A DNA stretch of 64,000 nt from contig NC_083598.1 of the NCBI RefSeq assembly GCF_020882245.1, positions 71,677,714 through 71,741,713 of the forward strand, written 5' to 3'. Made by a program: the position numbers and the translations under genes. Source of the stretch: Rhopalosiphum padi. Taxonomy: Eukaryota > Arthropoda > Insecta > Hemiptera > Aphididae. Numbering within the stretch: position 1 is the first letter of the stretch; each line of letters opens with the position of its first letter. The notes beneath the pieces are model-generated. The model was not told the DNA's origin. It saw nothing but the letters and a program-made list of their open reading frames with translations, and did not search any database. Positions 14,630-28,100 of this stretch are shown piece by piece.

Positions 14630-17609
14630 GAGAAACTAAGGTAGTATTATTATTTATACCATACCTTTATACCTATATCATTTATTTTTATTTATTTATT
14701 TTTATTTTTAATACCATAGCAATACATTAAAATTCTTTAAGAGTACCGAATAACCAATAATATAGCCAACAAATGTTGCCTATGTTTATGCCTTTATAGT
14801 TTATTGTCTTTATATGTAGCCGTTATAATTTAGCGAAATAATTCTGCTTGTCAAGTTGACAACTACTTCATGAAAAATATCCGTATCGTGAGTATAATAT
14901 TTTGTACAAAACAAGAGTTTCATTTTTACTTTATCAAAAGTTTATTCGTTTTTACTCCTCATAATATGTATAACACATCGTAAATAACTTTTTATGAAAT
15001 GGATAGATTTTTTCAGCATTGAAAAATATTTATATTTGGTCTGCAGTTAGTCTACACGGCTTGGCGTTTTAGAGCAGTACGACATGATAATGATTTAATC
15101 AAGCCTAATGAACTTAATTTATTTTCAACCGATTCTAAAGGCTATTTTGTAGCATGCCTGTTGTTAAATTGGGTTTTCAAGGGACAGTACCTTTCCAATC
15201 GGCCCATAAATAATATGTTGTTATTCTTCAAAGGCAGCCATGTGAAAAATATAATGAAAATAATTATATGTTTATACAATATGAATCGTAGGCTATATGA
15301 ATATATTTCATACAAATTTTTCAATCATTTTAACTACATCGATCGAATTTGCCATTTTCATGAAACCTATAATATTATGCAAGACCGGACTATGTAGCTG
15401 TGTTACTAATCTACAGCGCAGTGGGTCGCAAAACTCGACTATTTTGGTACAATAATTATATTGACATCAATTTTATTATTCAAACCTACTTAAATAATAA
15501 TTACTATTATGTCAATAATGTGAATCAATACAAATTTAATATATTATTATAAACTCAATACTCGGTAGTATTTATACAAATAATTACCTATCATTGATAC
15601 AATAATTTCAAAAAATTCAGAGTTACAATATTTTAAAAACAAGTACGAAATACAAAATGTTTTCATACAACGGTATTTTTGGTAGAAAAGTAAAATTAAA
15701 ATAGTTTTATTATACAATAAAATAAGTTTAATGTTACTGATTAATTTTCAACTGATATCTTATTATATTTATCTCAGTAAAAATTGTAATTCTTTAATTT
15801 ATCAAAAATCAATAAAACCTAGTTGACTATCTACAATCTGACTGTCCTATAAAGATTCTACTATATGAACAAGTCTGTCCGTGTAAATTTAGTAAAAAAA
15901 GTATATGGTTTTTTAATTTTATTTGTGAAAAATATTTAAAATGTTCCTTATTAAAAATGTTACAATTCTCATAAAATACTTAGGTACCTACTGATGTTAT
16001 TGAGGAAAATTCAATAATTTATTAATTTATGTTGGACCACTAAATGTGGGCATTTGGGCCAGTTATTTATCGAGAATAGTAATGTATTTGGTGTTATGCA
16101 TTTTTCCTTATCTAAGATAAATTAATATAAATTACATTAAATTAAAACATACAAATAACAAACATATCATAATTTTTCAAATAACCAACTAAATATTACA
16201 ATTACATGTTTGATAACTCTCTACCCATTGGCCTAGACACTCATTTATCCCACGTATTTAATAATTTAATGTGAACATTTTAATGAAACATTTTATGTGC
16301 ATAAAAGTAACATTTTTGACGTTCCAGACATTCTAAGTATATAATAATTATGAATAAACATAAAAAAAATTAATCTATTATTATTATTTTTTTTTTACTA
16401 AATAACTAATTATTGTCTGTTGTATGAAAATGAGCTTTAAAATATAAAGCGGTATAATTATTAAAGGCTATTACCATCATAGTGAGTTTGTTTTTTTTTT
16501 AATTCTATCATTAGGAAATAAATACAAGTATTATTTTTTAATTATACTTATTTACAGTATATTATTATGAATACTTAATACCTGGATACATATAATATTA
16601 TGTAGATTTAACAAACCAAATTTCCGAATATATTCAAGTATTAATGGAGACATTCTGTGAAAATCATGTTTTTATAAGTTTTTATAATAATATCAATAGG
16701 ATACCATGCATATCTCAATAAATAAAAATAAATAAATACATACTTATAGTGACTGTAATCTTTATTTCACAGATTTACTAATTAAACTGAAAAGTCAATC
16801 ATCATATAAAAAAATGAATTTTATAAACCATTTTATACTCCTCTATAATTTAGTAAATAAAAAACTAGGTTATTTAACTTATTTGAACACAATGATTTGG
16901 CAATATTCCAAGTATACACGTGTTAGATTTTTATAAACATTAACAATTTCTTAGTTTATATTTTTAATTAAAAATACTAATGCGTTTTTATTGAAAAATA
17001 AATTACCTAAAACAAATACAAATATTTTATAAGTTACTATTTAAAACACATCATATTTTTTTTTTATAAAAATAACTACACATAGGTTTAAATAGTATTG
17101 AAAATAATTGTATATATTTAATTTTTATCAAAATATAATTTTTTATAACAATATGTATAATCTTATTTTAAAATAGAATCAATATGAATAAATATTATGG
17201 TTCAAACTACCAATAAAACGTGAAAAGTTGTAGGAGTACAAAGTGTACTGCTCAACTTCCATCAAACTCAAAATTCACCACTTCAGTTCTATTTAGTCGA
17301 ATGATTCTAAATAAATTAAAACTCGAATACAGACGAAATTCAAATACTTATTTATAATTTTAATCAATACATTTGTGACCGATTATATTATCAAATAAAT
17401 TATATATTGTATTATGAATATGTATAATAGTGGTTTGACGACAGTAGTTCGTTTTTCATCACTTATTAGTCATCATTATATAACCGTAAGAAATAAAAAA
17501 AAAATGGTTTTTATATTTTCAAAATTATTTCAATAATTACAATATTAAATTAAAATTTAATTTGAATAGAATTAGAATTAAATATAGCTAGAAATGTTGT
17601 CTTGTAGAA
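14630..17609. other. AT-rich non-coding stretch
   Basis: No supported gene. Overlapping opposite-strand open frames at about 15142-15397 have no family motif and sit in low-complexity AT sequence. A sequence near 15418, 'cagtgggtcgcaaaactc', resembles a hAT terminus but no partner end was found. Confidence 0.45.
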
Positions 17610-18310
17610 TATATATTGTCATTGAATAGGTCACTGTAATGAATGTGTTGAATTTGAATACTATGATGACTCAATAAAGGTATATAATGAAAAATAATTC
17701 TGAGCGAAGACGGTATGTCAGCCTATATATCTATAACATAATTTGCAATTTTGAAGAATTCTACTAAAAATTAAAATGGCAAGTTCTTATAAAAAATAAT
17801 TTTTTTTGATTTTTGTATGAAAAACTTATGAGAAACCTTGTATAACAATTTCAAATCTTAAATATAAAAATTAAAAAGTTTAATGCATTTTTGACTGCAA
17901 AATGGTTCACCAATCACGTGTTTTTGACGAATTTTGTCAAAAACTAAGCTTAGATACTTATAAACAAATTAAGTGAAAATATTTTGAATATTTTTTAATT
18001 ACTAGCTGTAATTAAAACTAGTGAAAAACCTTGTGTTATTATTCCAATAATTTTTGCTTGTGAACAAAATATTATCATAATATTATGTCAATAGAATAAA
18101 AACTAAAAAAAATCGAAAATTTCAAGCTAAGTGTTAAAAAAAACAATAAAATTGTATCATACCTTTGAAATACCTATATAAATATGTTCTGATAAGGTTA
18201 ACTTTTCGATTGTTTGTTTTTGAATTAAAATGAAAATAATTTATTGGATTTGTGTAAATATTTTTGTTATTTCATTATTTTATTTTTGTTTATTCCCATC
18301 ATCATTAAAA
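17610..18310 (+). repeat. Dispersed repeat family copy (forward orientation)
   Basis: It begins with 'gaataggtcactgtaatgaa', 'ttgaatttgaatactatga' and 'attctgagcgaagacggt', matching the start of the copy at 10090, and continues with 'atcgaaaatttcaag' and 'aacttttcgattg' blocks typical of the family interior. Boundaries are approximate. Confidence 0.5.
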
Positions 18311-21099
18311 TACCGAGGAAATTCTACTAGCAAAAACCACGACCTAAGTATTTTTTCTACAATAAAAATCTGCCCAACACTCAATAATTAAAATATTAAA
18401 ATGTACAAAATCACAAATCATTATTAATCATTATTATACATTCATCGCACTTCATTCTGAAATTGTAACAATTAAATTTTATATGACATTTAAAAATATA
18501 AAAATAACAATTTATAAGTACCAAACAAATATCTATATGCTTTTATTGTTATATTGTATCATGTTATAAAATTAGGTTTTCGTAGTTTTATCTAATATAG
18601 GTACATAAAATCTATGAAATGTATATTTGTGTTGAATCCAATAATAAATAAATAAATGTCTAACATATTATATTATGTAAATATTTAAGTTATATTTTTA
18701 TAAAATGTATGTAGTATGTATTCTAAAACTTCTCAAAACAATAAATTATTTTTCAGAACAAACACTTTTATTCACACGTTTTTCAGAAATGATTTCTGTA
18801 ATAAAATTGCTGTTTCATAAATAATGCATCAATAAAAAACATAGGTATATTTAATTTTAACTTGGATAATAAAACACTTGAATCCATTTTGAATTTTAGG
18901 CATATAAAAATAATTGTAAAATTAATATTATTATCTTCTGAAACTCTAAAAATACTTAAAGAATATTTTTACATATTAATCATTTTATATTTGATATATT
19001 CGGTAGGTAAGACGGTAATTTTTAAAGAAGTTTGATTCGTAAAAGGTCAACTGCATGTAGTCACAAAAATGTATAGCATATTTTGCTTTATATACTTGTG
19101 CAGTATGTGATTTTTAATGGTTTTTGTAAGGTTGTGCTACACAAGTAGTAAGGTCAACTACTAACTAGTATCTTTCCGTACTTCTGAAACGCTTTTATAG
19201 ATAGTGATTTATCAAGTCTAAAAATAGGAAAAATAATAATTTTTTTTGTATCATTTAACCAATTTTAGTCATAAAACTTAAGTATTGGATAATTCTAAAC
19301 TATTGTCATTTATCATATGATGTAAATGGTAAATACAGCAGCCAAACGATAAATGTGTAGTAAGCATAATATATGTATATTCTTATGTAAGGGGTGGGCT
19401 ACCACACTTTCCATAAAGCTAATACACTAAAAATAAGAAAACATGGTTAACAACATCCTGTATATATGAACGAGAAAAATAATTATCGCTGGTGGTTCGT
19501 GGTGGCGTAATTCGTTTTAATTGCTTTTTCGACATAAATTTCTCATTTTGCGGGTGGATGGAACATTATTAATGTCCACAAACTATGGTTATATTGTGCA
19601 GGGTGAAATAGGCAAGACCCATAAATGACAGTACAAAAACCTTAGTGTGAGAGGAGATTTTCGAGATTATTTTTAAAATAAACATATATAAGGTAAACAT
19701 AACAGTATATTTTGGTATAATACATAATGCAATAAATTATATATACGTGGAAGAATAAAATGAATGTTGTGATGGATCTACAGTAAGCAGGCAATATCTA
19801 TAATTTTATTTTTATGTGGTATCTGGAATTTGTTCGTTGCCAAATATAAAATATTATTACCATTTTTGAAGGATTACTAAGAAAAATAAATGTACATTTT
19901 GTTTTTTATTTTTGTGAAAATCTCCTTCTATACTTCCCACTCATACGACTTGGCGTTTTACGTTTAAACAACACGGCAATTTTGCGTAGACCTTCGGTTA
20001 CATATTTGGCCCCGACAGAATAATAACAATCTGAGACAAAATTAAAAATTTAAGGAAAATAACAACACGTTAGAAACACGTATTATACCTTAAACATAAT
20101 ATAAATTAATATAAACATTTGACAATTATAACAGTGTTGAATATCGATACCGAAAATCCTCCAGACAGTACCTATACTATCGGCAATCAGTATCCAGTAC
20201 TTATTTATAAATAATATAATAAATAATAATATACCTATAATACCTACGATCATTCTAATTTATGACTGTTTCACATGGCGTCGGTTAATGCCCACTTATA
20301 TTTTATATTAAGTATAAGTATCTGTAGAGAAATGGTTTATTTTTTACTTTATCCAAATAAGTTATTAATCATATAGTTTTTTAATTGTAATATAAATCAT
20401 CGATTAAAGAGATACTATTTTTTTAAATTTAAATCAACAAGACAACAATATTAAGTGATCAAATTTCTAAATTAATTATTTTATCGTTTCATCGGATCAC
20501 TCATTGATTATCATAATAATGTATACAAACATAATCAGACTTAAAAATGATGAATGATTCAATATATTAGAGCTTTATTATTCCTCCATTATTATAGAAT
20601 AATTAAAATCGAGTGAAATTAGATCCCTAACGCCCATAATAGTATTATAATACTATAAACAGTGCTTGACTTATCTTCGCTTAGAAAATAAATATCATAG
20701 GCGCTCTGACAACAAAGAAAAATGTGCTTTCTTAGCTAATTAATATACGTGGTTATAACATAATAAAACTCAATTTGTGATTTAAAAAAAATTAATTTAT
20801 TAACTTTTGGTAAAAAAAAAATCCTAAACAAAATATCATTCAGTCCTAATTTGAAAAAAAAGTGGAGTATTTACGCTAAAATATATCTGGAAAATTTTGT
20901 CTGTACTCAGTTCCCTCCATACCATACAAACTCAATGGTCGGGAATGTATTCGTGCGAGCAATCGTCGTTTTCGAGCAAACAAAATTAGGCACTAAGTAA
21001 TAATTAGTATGTCGTGAGATAAGATATGCAACAAAAAAAACTGTCCTCAATTCTCGCGTGTCTTCAACACATTGGCGGTGGTGCAGAGTGTCTCGTAAA
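18311..21099. other. Non-coding stretch leading to the GC island
   Basis: No exon recognised. Patches near 19460-19640 and 19920-20030 are less AT-rich and could be regulatory or exonic, but no splice-consistent open frame with family similarity was seen. Confidence 0.4.
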
Positions 21100-21411
21100 T
21101 ATTAAAATATCAATTTAAAATATTATAAGCAGACTAGAGCTTTGGAGAGGGGACAGAGTGTGTGGTAAGGGTGGGAGTTGGTCGCACATACATCTGCAAG
21201 TGTCGTTCGTCGACCGAGGTACCTACCTATTGCTGGTCGGTGCGGCAGTCATATAGTACGGTGCAGCGGCGTGTCGCGGTTACGGCATCACCGCGGACGA
21301 CGTGGGCCAGTGGCGACCAGTGGCGGTGGCGACGGCGGCGGTTACCGGTCGACGGTATTATTATCTTCGTTGGCCAGACCGACGAGGTTCTCCGGCGCGG
21401 TCACCGCCGAC

Positions 21412-21490
21412 ATGATGACAACGGTTATGCGGCGCGTGCAACAGCGGTCGGACCACGCCGCGCACGACAATAATAATAATAGTATGACCG
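21412..21490 (+). CDS. Possible orphan first coding exon in the GC island
   Basis: Two successive ATG codons (21412 and 21415) follow CGCCGAC and open a frame of 26 codons plus one base, ending at a consensus donor GTAATA (GT at 21491). The predicted start is MMTTVMRRVQQRSDHAAHD, followed by four asparagines from an AAT run. The frame is also open well upstream, so the start is not decided by a stop. No matching downstream exon was found, and I do not recognise the peptide. It could equally be untranslated leader; the call rests only on start context and donor. Confidence 0.2.
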
Positions 21491-21607
21491 GTAATATTAA
21501 TATATTCAACTTATAATATAATGATATGATACTATTGGTTTTCACGTGGTAATAATATCATAATATGATCGTGTGGTGCGCGTGTATATTATATACGCTA
21601 CGTAATA

Positions 21608-21632
21608 CAATAATAATAATAATAATAATAAT
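21608..21632. repeat. AAT trinucleotide microsatellite
   Basis: About eight AAT units inside the GC island; an ATT-rich run follows at about 21651-21675. Confidence 0.9.
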
Positions 21633-21928
21633 TGGAAAATGTTTCACGATATTATTATTATTATTACTATTATCGTCGTCGTCATCGTCGCCATCATCGG
21701 CTGTCGTGTCGCACGCGCGTGTGTACTAAATACTGTAACATGTTATTATTGCGGACCGAAACGGACGTACGACGACACGCACAAGCACACACGAGCGCCC
21801 GCGATCGCTCCGGTCGGTCTCGCCGGCTGTAGTATTAGCGGCCGCGGGACGACTGGCGCGCGGAGTCGACGGGACGCTCTGGTCTGCGAGTGTACGCCGC
21901 CGACGGGCCAACGCGCGCGCCGCCGAAC

Positions 21929-21949
21929 GTGTGTGTGTGTGTGTGTGTG
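21929..21949. repeat. GT dinucleotide microsatellite
   Basis: Ten GT units inside the CpG-rich island, giving the artefactual VCVCVC frames around it. Confidence 0.9.
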
Positions 21950-22027
21950 CGATACGATGTCACGCCGCCGCCGCCACATCCGTGGTCGCTGAGGGCGGCG
22001 GCGGCGGCGGACAACAAGTGCTTCTTG

Positions 22028-22188
22028 ACCGTATAGGCGGTATGTATAGACCGTGTACCGCATGCCCGTGGCCCACCCGCAAGTCGACGTGCACGCGATT
22101 CTTGGTCGGTACCTATGCCGCGGACCCTGACCGGGTGGTTCGCCCCTGACCACGGTTGACGCCCTTGAAAAAAAATTTCGAATGTCAG
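22028..22188. repeat. Diverged duplication, copy A
   Basis: This copy shares ordered blocks with copy B about 520 bp downstream: 'accgtatagg', 'ggcccacccgcaag', 'cgattctt', 'ggttcgcccctgaccacg', 'ttgacg' and 'aatgtcag'. It lies at the downstream edge of the GC island. No function recognised. Confidence 0.75.
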
Positions 22189-22292
22189 ATCACATCACAC
22201 GGCGGGTTACCGTGAAGAATTTTTTTAGATCGTTTGAAAAAAAATTCACGCTTCGCTCACTTATATGCAATACCAATATCTAATCACCTGGT

Positions 22293-22305
22293 GGGGGGGG
22301 GGGGG
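22293..22305. repeat. Poly-G run
   Basis: Thirteen consecutive G residues, flanked by GT-rich sequence, between the two copies of the diverged duplication. Confidence 0.9.
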
Positions 22306-22546
22306 TGAGAGAGTCAATAATACTGGCCCACCCTCGCCCACCAAACCTAACCTTTGTCCCCACGACCCACAAATTACCCGCATTTACACCTCAACTATTT
22401 CTATAACTTAAAATAGTTAAAAACAAAATATACAAAACTTTTCAATATACTTCTACGCAAGTTTATCGTCGTTAATTTGTCATTCTTATGATTTTTTCAG
22501 GCTTAACATCGTTCAAAGTAATTAATTAGCACACATTTTCTTTTCA

Positions 22547-22712
22547 ACCGTATAGGCGACGACGCTTGCGTGTCTATTGGCCACCCGCAAGCAGCCGTTT
22601 ATACGATTCTTCGTCGACACTTAAATGGATAGCGGTTTGCCATCAACCCGATGGTTCGCCCCTGACCACGATTGCCACGATTGACGCGCTTAAAAAACTT
22701 TCCCAATGTCAG
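22547..22712. repeat. Diverged duplication, copy B
   Basis: Partner of the block at 22028-22188, with 'accgtatagg', 'ggccacccgcaag', 'cgattctt', 'ggttcgcccctgaccacg' and 'aatgtcag' in the same order. It is more AT-rich than copy A and contains an extra perfect 9-bp tandem repeat (CCACGATTG twice, 22666-22683). Confidence 0.75.
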
Positions 22713-22866
22713 AGTTCCGTCATTTTTTATTTAGAAAACCGTTTATTATGCTTCGTGTACAATATAACATATTTTAATAAAAAAATAATATATACATTTC
22801 TTATGCTTGAAAACAACATACTATAGTGTCCTACAAGGCTACAACCAATAATAATAGGTACAGTAC

Positions 22867-23188
22867 TACAGTAGACTCTCGTTAATCCGGTACATCCAGT
22901 AATCCAGCTATATTTTTTTTTTTTACATTTTTGTTTAAACGACTACAAGAAAAAGTCCTAAAAACATCATTTCAAATAGAAAAATGATAATTTTTTTAGA
23001 GCTTTCCTATCAAAAGTTTAATTCTATACACAGTAATAAATTTGTTTAAAATGTTTTAATAAAATAAATTAAGGTTTTTTTCAATAAGTAAAAATGCGTT
23101 TTTATGCGAACCTCCATTAATCCGTCGTTTTTATTAATCTGGCAGTTCTGTGATCTGATATCTATCGGATTACCGAGAGTCTACTGTA
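22867..23188. mobile_element. Tigger/pogo-like MITE, 322 bp
   Basis: The left end TACAGTAGACTCTCGTTAAT and the right end ATTACCGAGAGTCTACTGTA are inverted repeats starting and ending with TA. The motif 'gttaatccgg' and its internal repeats ('ttaatccgtcg', 'ttaatctggca') are typical of pogo/Tigger-type termini. There is no transposase frame, so this is a non-autonomous copy. Confidence 0.8.
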
Positions 23189-24639
23189 TGTTCTTTTTTT
23201 CGTGTGTGTTTGTATTTCAACCCTAAAAAGTTTTTCAACAACTATAATGATAACACTGTTTAATATTAACATAGAAAATACTTTTGTCATAGTCACAAAT
23301 AAGATTATAATATTTATAAACATAGGTAACTAATAAAATTCATAAAATGACAAAATATATATCGTTCAGAAAACAATAACCCCTTTAGTTCTAAGTAAAT
23401 TAATAAAATTAATACACAATTTCAATGGTTATTGACTATAGTAGAGTTTAGAGCATAAGATTGAATAGATAGACCTATTATAAACTTAAACGGTTAAACC
23501 CCTATATTATGTCAATGATTATATATATATATTAGATCACTTTAATGCTACCAACTCTGAAATTATCAGTTAACTACTCCGTTTTCAACTACAATAATAA
23601 TAATAATTGTTGTTGGATCTTCTTAAATTCTATACGAAATTGAAACGTCTCTCATTTTTACACAAATGTACGTTAGATTGAACGTAATTTATAAATATAA
23701 AATGTTTTCAACGAAAAACATAAATTAGGGTGAATATTTCTTTAGAATACAGCTAAGTCGTTACATATTTGAAAAATACAGTTAGAAAACAACCGTTGTA
23801 AATTAATTTGACAGACTGTAGGTATGGTAACAATTAACATGCCTACATTTAAATAATACAAAACTATACAAATACTCTAAACAGTAAATAAACATTTTTC
23901 CTTCACAAATTTAGAGTGATATTAACCTTTCAATGATTGCATATTTTTTTAGTTTTTAAATTAAGAACGTGGTAATAATAGTTAATAATACATAGGGATA
24001 AAAAATAAGTTATTGTGATAAAATTTAAAATGCAATAAAAAATTAATTAAAATTAAATTAATAATCATTTTTTATGACTATATTTTGTATGTTGAATCGA
24101 CCAGTTGGTTTTTATCTAGACCACACACGATTATTGTGTACATAATATATTAAATAAAATAATCAATATAAACATAACATGTTATTTATATACACGTGTG
24201 AAGATAGATTTCCATCTAAATTATTCATAATAATATATACTATATTTTTATTGTAATGTCTAATCATTATAATATATAACCTTAAATAGGGTAGTATATA
24301 CTTCCATGTAATAAAATATGATGTTCACCGAGTTGTTGTATCGTCTTAGTCTTATCTCATATTTGTCATATTCATCATATAACATCATGGTATAAGTATG
24401 TATAAATAATCTAATGTATTTTATAAAATGTTTTACTTTAACAACTAAACTGTAATAATACGAGTAAATTACCCACCCCCACCCCCTCCCAAAAAACAAC
24501 CTAATCAATAAGATTGGTCAAAATTGTATATTTATTATTTTTATAAACCTATGTTTTATTTAATTAACTAATAGAATTATTTTTAAAAAATAACACTTTT
24601 ACTACGATAAGTACAACTTATAATAAACCTTGTATTAAA
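23189..24639. other. AT-rich non-coding stretch
   Basis: Nothing recognised. A C-rich run near 24474-24490 produces a spurious minus-strand frame. Confidence 0.5.
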
Positions 24640-25145
24640 GTTAAAAAACTTTTGGATAGCCAATTTTTTTTTTTATAGTCATTTCAAGAAAAAAAATAGA
24701 AAAATCGAAAATTTCAATTGTCTATAAATAGCTTAAAAAAGGTTAAAATATTTTAAAAATTTAATCATAAATATAAAATACTAATATAAACATTTGGTGA
24801 AAATTTAAAGTATTTACAATGATTCGTTTTTGAGTTACAGCAATAAAAAAATCGATTTTGCCAAAAACTGATTATGCGTAAAATTTCCCGTTTTTTCGTT
24901 ACTTGTTTAGGGTTTTTCCTGATGCTTTTGAAAACTACTGGAATTTACTTTTGACCTCCCCCCCCCCAAAAAAAAGTACCAACTAGATGAATTTTTCTTT
25001 TCAAAGAGGGGCTAAAGTCAAAAATCAAAGCATTATTTCTACTCCAAATCGTGATGACACAAAAGTAAAAAACAAATTAAAAAAAACATAAAAAACATAC
25101 ATCATTGTAAAATCAATACATTCCTCACTTCGTTCAGAATCTAAA
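24640..25145 (+). repeat. Dispersed repeat family copy (forward orientation)
   Basis: Contains 'gtctataaatagcttaaa', 'attcgtttttgagttacagc', 'aaaaaatcgattttgcc', 'ttttgacctccccccccc' and an end with 'aaaatcaatacattcctcac' followed by 'cgttcagaatct'. The end block recurs reverse-complemented at 31235, which helps define that terminus of the family. Confidence 0.6.
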
Positions 25146-28100
25146 ATAATATTTAAAAAAACTATCGATTAAAATCATGATTAAGTTCCGACGTTGAAAT
25201 AAATGTCATGCATTACTAATCATTTCAATTTACAAATAAATTGAGTTACATTTTTCAATGTGACATAAATAAGCAATTGTTTTAAGTCATACATTCAACT
25301 TTATTCATTCTTCAATAACTTACAAACAATATATTATGATGTTTATTTTACATATTAAATGAATTTTGAATTCAAATGTACATTAGTACATTACACACGT
25401 GACACGTCTATTGTAATATAGAATATAAAATACAATTCTCAATAAATCTATCACTACAAAATTATATTATTCTCAAATAAAAAAATAATTTGTTTGAAAA
25501 ATATGACAAACAATTTTAATATATTTAATGAACATTTAAACATTTATACACATAAACATTTCCATTATTATAAATTAAATTGTCTCTGTGCCAGTCTAAC
25601 TATTTCTTTTATTTTTTATTTACCTATATTAGCCAAGTATTTAACTGTCAACATATTTTTAGTTGGACGATTTCATCAATTTACTTGCCAAAAGTTTACT
25701 TAAAACCACTTAAAAAGTGTATATAAATATAATTACCTACCTTTTTGAAATAGATTGGTGTTAAGTATTTTTCTGTTATCATATAATATAATATCTAGAT
25801 ACTATAAACTATATATAATATTTTTAGTATTGAACTACATTTTTTTAATTTTTATTTTTAATGTACCAATATGTATCTCAATTAAATTATGTAATATTAT
25901 ATGTTATATCATACTATTTCAGTATGATTTAAACTAATAAACTTATTAGGTAAAACTTGTGATTATATTATATTAAATTATTATTATTATTATTATATTT
26001 ACTTATTATTATCTTGTGATTTGTAATCTGGAAAAGAAAATAATGGAATAACTTTGTCAGTTTAGATTTGGTGATACAAAGGTTCTTTTCACATCAGGGC
26101 AATAAATTGGATTAAAAGCCCAAAGGGGATTGATCTTGAACACAAACACACAATAGAGGTGATCCTATATAATCAACAATCACAGTAAATAAAATATAGA
26201 TTAATATTTTTGCCAAAAATATACCTACTTACGTATAAAATATTTTTTATTATTTTTTTTTTTTAGCTTTTGTACTATTACTTAATTTTATCTAACTTTG
26301 AAACATATTCGAACGTTTAATTCATTATAACATTTAAAACAATTTCAATCGTTTCAGAAAAATAGGTACTACATTTTATTTCAGTTATATTAAAACTAGA
26401 ATATTAAAGTCCATATTTTATAACACATCTACTATAATTGTATTTTTTATTTTCCTATTTCAAATTGATTTTTAACACTTGTTAATTATTTGAATATTTG
26501 CTATCTATAACTCTGGCATATTATGTGTGTCCGCTACCCTTTACTTTGTGATAGTAGTTACGTATATATGTATTGTATAACTAATTTTAATAGTTTTTTG
26601 AAATTATAAAATAATTTATAGCTCTATATTAATAATATTAAATCCAGTTTACATTTAAAATACATAACAAAAAAAGAACACTATTATTAGGTATATAAGT
26701 ACCTACCAATTTATATAAATCAGGTAATTAAACAATCATTTAAGATTTATAAAAAATACATAAGCTTGATATATTCTTGTCAAAAATAGTTAAAACCAAA
26801 TAGTAAGCCAATACATTTTGGTTAATTTCAGATAACTATGGAAAATCAATGAAAAATATATTTTATTCAATATAAATTTATTTAGATAAATTTATTAATT
26901 CACAATTATGAACCAAGATACCATATAATTCTTTAAATTTAATTTAGCAATAGATTTAAATTAAAAAAATTTTATTATTATAATTTTTATTAAAATATAA
27001 AACATGTAAAATTTTTAAATTAAGCATATAAGCTCAATACTAATTATATTTACATAATTACGTGGAAGTGGAAAAATAAATAACACAGCGGTTACACTTT
27101 ATATTAATGAACAAGACTTGATTTAAGTTTATGTTGGATAAATTTTTTTAAATATATACAATGAGTTCCGCTAAATGTGATCACAACAATTTGAAAAAAA
27201 GCTATTTAAAAGTACTGCGATACCTATAAAAGTTTTCAACTGTTCAAAATATAACAAAATGTTATTATTTAATTTTACAATAAAACTAAAATTACTTTTA
27301 GTATGGGAAGTAAATATACTATAAATCACTTATAATAAATTTCAATCTTTTTTTGATAGATTCTTTTGTATATTTTAATGTTTTTTTTTCAGTACATAAT
27401 ATATATAGTTTGTTTATTTTGCTAAACTTTATTCCGAAAATATAAATATTTATGAAAAAATAAATATTTCGATAAATGAATAAAATCCAAATAACTTACA
27501 CTAAATTGGTGTATATATTAATCAAGTGATCAATACTATGTATATGTATAATAAATATAATAATTAATAAGTGAAGCTTATTGTAACTATTATTACTATG
27601 AGTTGTAATACATACATTTTAAATATTTTAACATTAGCAACACAGTACGATAATTCTATACGATGTATTTCAAATTTTTAATATATTTTGTTATAATAAA
27701 ATATTTTCAAGTACCTATTTAAACTTTATTTAACAAAAGTATTTTAAGTATTTTTTTTTCAATAAAATACTCGTAATTTAATCATTACAAAATTAATTAA
27801 GTTATATTCAGGAAATAATATACTGCATTTATTTTAAAACTAAGGACTAAAGAAATTTTTGTAGGAAAAATATACATACATTATTATTATTATATAGATC
27901 ATTATCATTGTGATACTAGTTGTAAATCAAAAAGTATTAGTAAGTATAATAAACGCTCAACTTAAAAGTATCTTTAAATAAAACTAAAAGATATGTTATT
28001 ATATTAACAGAAAAGTAATAATAATTTTTTTGAGTAAATTTTGAGTAAATCTAATGTAAATAAATATAATTTAGAAATGTTAGCATACAAAAGTAAATAA

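Larger units (their letters stand above)
21100..22190. promoter_or_regulatory. GC- and CpG-rich island (candidate promoter/first exon)
   Basis: Base composition changes abruptly from AT-rich flanks to CG-dense sequence with many CpG dinucleotides, plus AAT, ATT and GT microsatellites. Many overlapping open frames occur on both strands simply because AT-rich stop codons are rare here, and none matches a protein family I know. In AT-rich insect genomes such islands often mark the promoter and 5' untranslated region of regulated genes, so that is the working interpretation. I cannot tell the strand with certainty and found no downstream exon. Confidence 0.45.

Noticed and set aside
15418..15445. 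Sequence 'cagtgggtcgcaaaactc' resembling a hAT terminus
   Set aside because: No inverted partner and no 8-bp duplication could be found on either side.
21342..21545. Minus-strand frame with a signal-peptide-like hydrophobic run
   Set aside because: It begins with GTG rather than ATG, and the hydrophobic run is an ATT/AAT microsatellite read in one frame.
21162..22153. Many long overlapping open frames on both strands in the GC island
   Set aside because: They overlap in several frames, are rich in Arg, Val and Cys from CG and GT repeats, and some begin at GTG or TTG. Open length here follows from base composition, not coding.
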